A stretch of 28,356 nucleotides of DNA from IMG/VR virus record IMGVR_UViG_3300043427_003205, positions 1 to 28,356 of that record, one strand, 5' to 3'. The position numbers and the translations under genes were made by a program. This DNA is from a virus. The notes below the pieces were generated by a model. It had not been told where the DNA came from and ran no database searches. It saw only the letters and a program-made list of their open reading frames with translations. The stretch's first letter is position 1. Every line of letters starts with the position of its first letter. Below are positions 22,061 through 28,356 of this stretch, in pieces.

Positions 22061-25000
22061 TCAGTTGGTTTTGATGACCCAATTTCCATCGGTCGCATAT
22101 GTCGTCCAGTTCTTGCCAAGCAGTGATACGCCAGAGCTGTCAACCGGGTGATGGACGGCTTCAATATCAATGACGCCGTTCTCGCCCAGTGAAATGGATT
22201 CCACCTTGTAGACACGCACTTCGCTGTTGATGTTCTTCTTGATAAAGACGACGCCAGTGGGAGTAGCAAGGCCGTTGCTGCCGATTGTAATCGTGCCTTC
22301 GACCACGTTGCTATCAGAGCCATCCCAATAGACAGCAGCATGAGTACCGGGCAGCAGCAAGTCTGGTCGCGTGCTGACGATGGTGCCGTCGTCAAGGATG
22401 ACGCCGTTTGCGAACTCATCGTAGAAGGTAAAGTCCAAGGCAACCTTGATGTAATCGCCAGCGCGGATGCCGTTGTCAATGCCTTCGGGTGTCGTCGAGA
22501 ACTTGACCGAGTGCGTGATCAGCCTGCGGACACGGATGATGTAACAGGCGAAGTCAATCGCGTGCTCGAGGTTGGTGCAGTATTCGGCGACGTCGAAGGA
22601 TTCGATCGGAACAGTGTCCGGGGTCGATGTTTCGCGCACTAGGACTTCGCGCTCGACGGGGAATAAGCCTGAAGAGCTGTAGTTCTGGCGCAGGCGCTCC
22701 TCACGCCACTTCACCGAGACCTGAACCGGCTGTCGATCCTCCTCCGCAAGGAACTCCATCGAGAAGGAGTTTTCCACGATGTTGCCCACGGTGAAGATGC
22801 CGCTGATCGGAACTGGCCCGTAGGGGAGGCCTGCAGCGGTCTCGGTGGGGAAGATCAAGGCTGGCTCCAGGGCGAACTTGCCATCGCGTTGCAGGAACTC
22901 CAGCAGCATCCCTGCAGCAGTGTCAGCTGCCCACTGGCGCAGGTTGGTCTTGTCGGCCAGGATTCCGTCGAAGAAGTAGCGGCGGTTCGAGCACCAGAGT
23001 GCTGCCCTGGTGAAGCTCTCCAGGTCGATCTGATCTTCCGTCATCGTCTCCCCGAGGCCGAAACGAGGGGACAGCAACAGGTCGCGGAGGATGTCTGGGA
23101 AAAGGTTGGAAGCCCCGATGGCGTCTTGCTCAAGGAGCTTGCGGACGGTCCGGCCTTGGTTCACATAGACGGACACCTGCGAGAGCTGGGTCCACTGCTG
23201 CGCCGCCAGGATGTTGAGGCCCAAAACCGAAATCTTGTCGTAGCTGGGAATTTCCTCGTTCTCGGTGATGATGTTGACGTAGACGATTTCGTGCTCGGGG
23301 CCGTCGCTGACGGTTGTCTGAATTTCGTCGTAGGGGAAGGCCTCGGCAACCTTTCCCCAGGCATCCGTCATGATGTTGAAGTCGTTGTCGCTGTATGTCA
23401 GGCCGAGGTTCGTACGCGGCTCTATGGAAGTAAGTCGAAATGTGTTGTAGTTATTAGAGATCTTGTAGCCAGAGTAAGCAACCCAAAGACCACCTTGCTC
23501 TTCTTCGAATTCGACAGAAACCGTGCTGACTCGATGATCCAAAACGATGTAGGGAGCGTTGCTTGCATTGTTGCGCAACTCCCAGCTGGAGATCGGTTCA
23601 AAGCGCAGTTGCCAAAGCGCCGATGTTTGAAACTCAAACCGAAGGTAGTTGTAGACTGGCTGCGAAGTATTGCTTTTGACTGCGAAACTGATGCCGATTT
23701 CCTGGAACTCCGATTCGCGGTCTGGACGGCATTGGACCTTGAAGAAGCTGTAGCGGTCTTCAGCGGTTGTGATGACACCACTTGAGTATTGCTGGATTCC
23801 GATAGTCTTGTCTGCATTGTAGACTTTTTCAATAAACTTGCCGCCTGCAGCGTCATTAACCGCTTGATACGACTTTGCGTCGCGGAAGTTGCATAGTCCG
23901 CTAATGCGAATGCCAACGGTTGATTTGATGCCGACCTCGAACACACGAGCTGCACGGGTCAGGGTGATATCGGCAATGTCGCACTTGAAGCCTTGGGTGC
24001 GTTTAGATACAGTGAGCTTGTCGACATCATTGGGAACACCGATCTGCCTGATGTCGGCACCTCTGTAGTAGTCCCACTGCGGCGGACGAATTTCCTTGCC
24101 GCTCCAATTCGGCATGTTGTCACCGGGGGCGTCGACGTAGCCGGCTTTCACGACCTTGAAGGTATAGGTGACAGTGTTGCCGTTGCCTACTGGCAAGTTG
24201 TCAGCGTCACTTTTGAAAGGTTCATCAACAGGCGTACGTCCTACAAGAACTGCAAGGCAGCTACCGACCTTGTAGAGGTCGCCAATGACCATGCTTTGAT
24301 CGATGGCGGTTTGCTTGGATGCGATCGTGCTGGCGATGTCAGAGCAGTTGGCGCGACCATCGGCGGGCTCGGCATCAGGCTCGCGGGCATTGTCCTTGTT
24401 GAAGACGAAGACAGTGCTGGCATCGGAGCTGCGATACAGGCGGTAGTTAAATGTCTCACCGGGTTGGTAGACCTTGGAGGGCCCACTAAAACAGCAGCGA
24501 CGATGATAGGTGTAACGATATTTCCACAGGTTTGCAAGAGCGTTGTAGTCGTCAATCCAGTTAACCTTGAACTTGTTTCCATCGTCGCGTGATTCCTTGT
24601 CAATCTGACCGGTCGGAGAAATCGTCGGATTAACCCGATAGCCCGTGTCATTGGGCAGCCAGTTGGAGAGACCAAAGACAGTGCTCGTGGTTGGCTTGTA
24701 GCAGTAACAGAAGTTGGGTTGGTATTTCTCAACATTATCTGGCCTGTTGGCACTAATAATTTCGTAGACATCTGCGCCACCGCTTTTCTCGGCGTTGCCG
24801 ATGTCCGCACTCGGGTCTCTGCCCCAGGTGTAGTCCTCCTCGCGGATGCGGCCACCTGTCGAGCGGTAGTAGACCGTCAGGCGGGCCGCTGCGTTCATCA
24901 AGTCGTCATCCAGGAGGTCGTAGGCCCCCAAGGTGTTGTCGCCGATGGCCAGGCTCTCGATGGATGCTGTGTTGGCCTCACCGAGCAGGAAGATGGAGCG

Positions 25001-25483
25001 CAGAAACTGGTCGCCGCCGACCGACAGCAGTTGAGACCAGATCAGCTGGAGATTGACCCGGACGCCGCCGTAGGTGCCAGCAGGTCGCTGCGGGCTGGTA
25101 CTCAGTGCAAGATCAGAGCGCTTTGCGTAGACAATCGGGATGGTTGAACCTAGTACCGCTGGCTGCTGGACAGAATCAAAGCCGTAGCGAGGGGCAAACT
25201 TCTGATTCCTGGTGATGTTGTCAGGATCAGACGTGCTGGTTGTGATAGTCCCCTGTTGACGTGCTTTGGGCTTGAAGAAGCTCGCGGCAATCGTGAGGCC
25301 AACACTGAGGACTGTAAAGACAAGAGAAATAATGACAAGCGTCTCTAGCCCTGCTACTGGCTTGCCAGGTTCAATCTTTGCTCGCTTGTAAACCTCGTGC
25401 TTAAACCAGCGATATTCGTCAGGCGACAGGCCGAGCAACGACGCGATGTAACTATCCGAGGGCAGCAGTGGCGGCTGATTCAC
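22061..25483 (-). CDS. Tail tip attachment protein (lambda J-like)
   Basis: 1140 residues, the expected size for a siphovirus tip/host-specificity protein. Residues about 45-70 are strongly hydrophobic (LETLVIISLVFTVLSVGLTIAASFF), as seen near the N-terminus of many J-like proteins. AVLGSTIPIVYAKRS (about 108-122) is the typical 'P-I-YG-R' region. The middle (about 680-930) carries conserved J-like text, and the end VRVYKVESISLGENGVIDIEAVHH (about 1090) is typical of J before fibronectin-like parts; long C-terminal fibronectin repeats are absent. The start is GTG 25483, overlapping the stop of the NlpC-like gene. Order L-K-J supports the call. Confidence 0.88.
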   Translation of the reverse strand: MNQPPLLPSDSYIASLLGLSPDEYRWFKHEVYKRAKIEPGKPVAGLETLVIISLVFTVLSVGLTIAASFFKPKARQQGTITTSTSDPDNITRNQKFAPRYGFDSVQQPAVLGSTIPIVYAKRSDLALSTSPQRPAGTYGGVRVNLQLIWSQLLSVGGDQFLRSIFLLGEANTASIESLAIGDNTLGAYDLLDDDLMNAAARLTVYYRSTGGRIREEDYTWGRDPSADIGNAEKSGGADVYEIISANRPDNVEKYQPNFCYCYKPTTSTVFGLSNWLPNDTGYRVNPTISPTGQIDKESRDDGNKFKVNWIDDYNALANLWKYRYTYHRRCCFSGPSKVYQPGETFNYRLYRSSDASTVFVFNKDNAREPDAEPADGRANCSDIASTIASKQTAIDQSMVIGDLYKVGSCLAVLVGRTPVDEPFKSDADNLPVGNGNTVTYTFKVVKAGYVDAPGDNMPNWSGKEIRPPQWDYYRGADIRQIGVPNDVDKLTVSKRTQGFKCDIADITLTRAARVFEVGIKSTVGIRISGLCNFRDAKSYQAVNDAAGGKFIEKVYNADKTIGIQQYSSGVITTAEDRYSFFKVQCRPDRESEFQEIGISFAVKSNTSQPVYNYLRFEFQTSALWQLRFEPISSWELRNNASNAPYIVLDHRVSTVSVEFEEEQGGLWVAYSGYKISNNYNTFRLTSIEPRTNLGLTYSDNDFNIMTDAWGKVAEAFPYDEIQTTVSDGPEHEIVYVNIITENEEIPSYDKISVLGLNILAAQQWTQLSQVSVYVNQGRTVRKLLEQDAIGASNLFPDILRDLLLSPRFGLGETMTEDQIDLESFTRAALWCSNRRYFFDGILADKTNLRQWAADTAAGMLLEFLQRDGKFALEPALIFPTETAAGLPYGPVPISGIFTVGNIVENSFSMEFLAEEDRQPVQVSVKWREERLRQNYSSSGLFPVEREVLVRETSTPDTVPIESFDVAEYCTNLEHAIDFACYIIRVRRLITHSVKFSTTPEGIDNGIRAGDYIKVALDFTFYDEFANGVILDDGTIVSTRPDLLLPGTHAAVYWDGSDSNVVEGTITIGSNGLATPTGVVFIKKNINSEVRVYKVESISLGENGVIDIEAVHHPVDSSGVSLLGKNWTTYATDGNWVIKTN

Positions 25484-25863
25484 TGTCGCAGTCTGTTGTA
25501 TTGCAGTAATCGTAGCCGGTCAATCGAAAGCGTGATAACGCCTTTCTTGTGATGCACCAAGAGAAGCGTGTTCGGTTCAACAACAATGCCTACCCCGAGG
25601 CCGTGAATGCCGTTTCGAATCAGTGCAAAGGAAAGCAGCTCTGGGTTCTCGATGGGTTCGAAATACCTTTCCACTTCCAGCTGGATCAAGGCGTAGTCAC
25701 CGCGACGTGCCATCTCGATCCAGGGGCCAGGGTCTGGCGGCTGCAGGCCGGCCTCGGTGAGCAGCAGGGTGGTGATGACCAGGCAGCAGGCGGCGCGGCC
25801 TTCTCGAGGGTCAGCGCCGATCTCGTGGGGCAGTCCCAGCCACTGACGCCAGGCCGTGGTCAT
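25480..25863 (-). CDS. NlpC/P60-like tail assembly protein (lambda K-like)
   Basis: 127 residues from ATG 25863 (MTTAWRQWLGLPHEIGADPREGRAACCLVITTLLLTEAGL); the frame continues upstream in antisense-like text, so the ATG after the ATGA overlap is chosen. The ACCLV segment fits the cysteine box of NlpC/P60 peptidases and NTLLLVHHKKGV fits the histidine box. These enzymes, between L-like and J-like genes, act in tail tip assembly or local cell-wall opening during entry. One of the two cysteines is probably catalytic. No long I-like domain follows. Confidence 0.78.
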   Translation of the reverse strand: MTTAWRQWLGLPHEIGADPREGRAACCLVITTLLLTEAGLQPPDPGPWIEMARRGDYALIQLEVERYFEPIENPELLSFALIRNGIHGLGVGIVVEPNTLLLVHHKKGVITLSIDRLRLLQYNRLRQ

Positions 25864-26381
25864 GCGGCTGTGATGTTGCCGGTGGTGGGCACTGAGCCGA
25901 CGAGGTTCTGGCTCAGGACACGGCGAGGAATCTGCTTGCGCACGGCATCCAGCGGCGACGAGAGCGTGATCGTGATCTTCTCGTAGTCCTGGCTCATGGT
26001 GGTGCAGGACCAGAGTTCCGTTGCGATCAGACCGCCTTCGCTGAACGAACCGGCCTCGGTGCCGAGCAACTGGTTGCCGGTGGGCTGGGCCAAGCTGGCG
26101 GCGGTAATCAGGTAGGTGCTGATCTCCAGCAACCAATAGTTCAAAACAGCCTCTGTGCAGATGCCGACCGTCAATGCGTTTGGCACTGTGGTGAGGCTGG
26201 CCTGGGAGGCGTCGCCACCCTTGTTGCTGATGTTGCCTGAGATCCTGAATGGTGCGAAGGGATAGATCACACCGGAAAGCGTCCGCGATTCACCCACAAA
26301 AAAGTTCTGATATGAACGCGAAGCGATGTACGTTCCGTCTTTGTACTTAAAACGGATGTAGTTGGCAAGGGCTACTCTCAT
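25860..26381 (-). CDS. Minor tail protein (lambda L-like position)
   Basis: 173 residues. Segments TYIASRSYQNFFVGESRTLSG ... YPFAPFRISGNISNKGGDAS and the C-terminus KITITLSSPLDAVRKQIPRRVLSQNLVGSVPTTG fit siphovirus minor tail proteins that join the tape measure/tube end to the tip. The L-like cysteine cluster for an iron-sulphur site is not obvious (only C114 and C145 approximately). ATG 26381 overlaps the tape-measure stop by 4 bases. Assigned by order and C-terminal pattern. Confidence 0.75.
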   Translation of the reverse strand: MRVALANYIRFKYKDGTYIASRSYQNFFVGESRTLSGVIYPFAPFRISGNISNKGGDASQASLTTVPNALTVGICTEAVLNYWLLEISTYLITAASLAQPTGNQLLGTEAGSFSEGGLIATELWSCTTMSQDYEKITITLSSPLDAVRKQIPRRVLSQNLVGSVPTTGNITAA

Positions 26382-28356
26382 GAGACGCCGAGCCTCCGAC
26401 GCACTTTGACGGAGTTCTGCAGGCCCTGGTAGGCAAGCTGCTGACCGCGACGGGCGGCCATCTCCATGCCCTTGCGGTGCTGCTCAGCGGTGACGTACTC
26501 GACGTTGTTGATCGTCTGGGACTCGTAGCGGATGTCGAGGGGTGCCATAGGTGGAAGGGCAGCGGAGCGGGAATCGCGGTCTCGGGTGGTGACCCGCCCA
26601 AGCGTGGCGCGGGTTTGCTTGAAGTAATCCTGCGTGTCGCCGTTATTAAGGATCTGACCACTTGTGCCAGGGGTGAACAGCTCGGGACCGAGTTCGCCGA
26701 CGAGGTAGGGACGGTTGGCAGTGACAGGGCCGCCGAAGGCGCGGGCGCCACCGAAGAGTCCCCCGAGGACGCCACGACTGCTGAACATGCCGGTGATGGA
26801 GCCCAGAGAGCCAAAGATGCCGGCTAGGCCCATGAGGGTGTTGTAAGTTCCGCCTTTTTTGATCTGATTGAAGCCTGCGATGCCCATTGCGACGCTGGCG
26901 AGAGCACCAACAGCACCTGTTACAGCAGTCGACAGATTCCCAAACAGTGGGGATGTCTGCTTTGCGGATGCTGCGGTTTCACCGAGGGCTTTAGATGCTT
27001 TATCAACGTTTTTGTTTAGCTCGGTTACAGGTGCAGTAACAGAAGTGCTTGCGGTTGTTGAAGTGGCAACGACGTTTGTAGCAGGTGTGATTGTGCTGCT
27101 CGTTGCGCTGGGGTCGAACTTATCGACGGGGAGGGCCATCGGGCTCGGGGGTGTGGTGCGGGCCTGGGCAGCCTGGAGTTGGGTGTTCGCAGCCTGAAGC
27201 TGTTTGGTGGCGGCGTCCTGCTGTTGTTGAACCAGCGATTGCTCCTGTGTGCGGGCTTCCTCTGCTGCACGGGTCTGCGCTTCCACGAGGGCGGCCATGG
27301 GATCTTGGACGCCGAAGAGACCTTTGAGCTGCTCCTGCCACATTGCTTCGATGGGTTTGAACGCTGCATCGAGCGCAGCAGTCAAGAACTTGTCAGCAAC
27401 GTTTTGGAGCAAACCGTTGACGGCTTCACCAATGTCGCCACCTTGAAGTGCGGTCTTGACGATGTTCTTGTAGCCGTCGGTGAAGGCTTTGGATACTTCT
27501 TTGATTAGGCCCATGGTCTGGGCGAAGTCGCTGGCGGCTTTGTCGAGAGCGGCGAGCTGGGTGGCAGCAGCGCGCTGTGCCGCGGCGAAGCGCCCGAGCT
27601 CGGTGGTGACTTCTTCGACAGAAAGGGTCTGGTCCTGTTCGAGTTGGATGCGACGCTCGGCGATGCGGACTTCGGCGTCGATCAGCCGGCGGCGACCGAA
27701 GTCCTCGTCGCTGCCGAAGGAGCGTGCCATATCGGCGGTGACGCGGACGGTCTCGCGTTGCAGCTCGAAGGGGAGAGCGTTTCTCTCCCGCTGCATGGTT
27801 TGGACGGCCTCGGTGGCCTTCGTGAGCTGCAGATTTTCGCCGCGGAGTTTGTTTTCGCGCTCAAGGAGTGCAAGGAGCTGCACTTTGAACTCAGGAAGTT
27901 CTTTTTCGATCTTGGCAGCTTCGCGCAGTGACTGCAGGTACAACTCCATCTGATCGGGGTTGTAAGCTTTGTCGCCTAGCTTCGATAGAGCTTCTAGCGC
28001 TTGTTTGTTGCTGTTCAGCTCTAGGGTGAGGTTTTCAATGTTCTGTCCCGCCGTTTGCACTCGCTCAACAGCGCGGGTCAGTGGTACGAGTTGATTGCGC
28101 AGGTTTACTTGCTGTTTGAGCTGCTCGTTGTACTTGGTTTCGCGCTCGAGGAGCTGCTTCTGGAGCTCGGCGTATTCGGCAGGGTTGAGGGCCTTCTGGG
28201 CGCGCTCGCGGATCTCGGTGATCTCGCGTGCGCTGATTTCGAGCTGGGCCTGCATGTCGAGCTCAGCTTGCATCCGCTCGGGATCGAAGCCAGCGCTCTT
28301 TTCGATGGCGGTGAGATAGCCGGCCAGGTTGATGCGGGCCTGCTTGATCTGGTTGT
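26378..28356 (-). CDS. Tail tape measure protein, C-terminal part (5' end outside window)
   Basis: At least 658 residues in the window; the frame is open to the right edge, so the N-terminus is missing. Residues visible first are long coiled coils (EITEIRERAQKALNPAEYAELQKQLLERE and following), then glutamine/alanine-rich helices, a Thr/Ser linker, two hydrophobic stretches (LSTAVTGAVGALASVAMGIAGF; LMGLAGIFGSLGSITGMF), and the C-terminal signature GGPVTANRPYLVGELGPELFTPGTSGQI characteristic of tape measure proteins. It sets tail length and is ejected at infection. It starts the tail operon visible here; all following genes are coupled by short overlaps. Confidence 0.9.
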   Translation of the reverse strand, partial: NQIKQARINLAGYLTAIEKSAGFDPERMQAELDMQAQLEISAREITEIRERAQKALNPAEYAELQKQLLERETKYNEQLKQQVNLRNQLVPLTRAVERVQTAGQNIENLTLELNSNKQALEALSKLGDKAYNPDQMELYLQSLREAAKIEKELPEFKVQLLALLERENKLRGENLQLTKATEAVQTMQRERNALPFELQRETVRVTADMARSFGSDEDFGRRRLIDAEVRIAERRIQLEQDQTLSVEEVTTELGRFAAAQRAAATQLAALDKAASDFAQTMGLIKEVSKAFTDGYKNIVKTALQGGDIGEAVNGLLQNVADKFLTAALDAAFKPIEAMWQEQLKGLFGVQDPMAALVEAQTRAAEEARTQEQSLVQQQQDAATKQLQAANTQLQAAQARTTPPSPMALPVDKFDPSATSSTITPATNVVATSTTASTSVTAPVTELNKNVDKASKALGETAASAKQTSPLFGNLSTAVTGAVGALASVAMGIAGFNQIKKGGTYNTLMGLAGIFGSLGSITGMFSSRGVLGGLFGGARAFGGPVTANRPYLVGELGPELFTPGTSGQILNNGDTQDYFKQTRATLGRVTTRDRDSRSAALPPMAPLDIRYESQTINNVEYVTAEQHRKGMEMAARRGQQLAYQGLQNSVKVRRRLGVS

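Noticed and set aside
22889-23785. 298-residue plus-strand frame opposite the J-like gene
   Set aside because: Antisense of a well-supported long tail gene with no recognisable motifs of its own.

Overview
The window looks like part of a temperate, tailed (siphovirus-type) phage or prophage of a cyanobacterium, probably a picocyanobacterium of the Synechococcus/Cyanobium kind. Three signs point to the host. The tyrosine integrase has the N-terminal layout I associate with integrases beside tRNA genes in Synechococcus genomic islands. A small gene encodes a cyanobacterial-type AbrB regulator (LTGAEL... followed by an AbrB-like barrel). The candidate attachment site is the 3' half of a tRNA-Pro(GGG). 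No capsid, portal or terminase genes are in view, so the window is incomplete at both ends: the first gene and the last gene both run off the edges. Base composition is mosaic, from about 63% to about 42% GC in sampled 60-base stretches.

Layout. (1) 1-5957, mostly plus strand: replication module with a RecA-fold ATPase/helicase (partial), an SF1 Dda/RecD-like helicase, a family A DNA polymerase with a 3'-5' exonuclease, then a cyAbrB-like regulator and a 75-residue protein. A small minus-strand gene sits between helicase and polymerase. The 3' part of the first gene holds seven copies of an 11-base repeat in both orientations and two codon phases, which I read as a candidate iteron-type origin or operator. 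(2) 5954-7625: integration module with a small excisionase-like protein, integrase, a terminator, a 45-base tRNA-Pro 3' fragment (candidate attP core), and paired repeats on both sides of it that look like integrase or excisionase arm sites. (3) 7607-9860: lysis, with a two-domain endolysin on plus and three small membrane/coiled-coil proteins on minus. (4) 9860-16222: receptor-binding and fibre region, minus then plus. It holds a collagen-like fibre, an Mtd_N-like appendage, a LamG-like protein, a tail-fibre-assembly-like chaperone and unknown structural proteins. (5) 16227-28356, all minus: a tightly coupled tail operon. In transcription order it is tape measure (partial), minor tail L-like, NlpC/P60-like K-type, tip protein J-like, a small structural protein, three proteins sharing one homologous module, and two tube-like proteins. 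Almost every junction is a 1-4 base stop/start overlap.

How it fits together: helicases and polymerase copy the DNA; the integrase and its small partner recombine attP with a host tRNA-Pro gene, which would rebuild the tRNA 3' end and place its terminator in front of int; tail and fibre genes build the adsorption apparatus; endolysin plus small membrane proteins release progeny. I found no convincing sigma-70-type promoters, no CRISPR array, no insertion sequence and no complete tRNA or rRNA gene. No stretch longer than 300 bases lacks a gene; the largest gap, 7372-7606, is the attP region. All homology statements come from reading motifs, not from searches.
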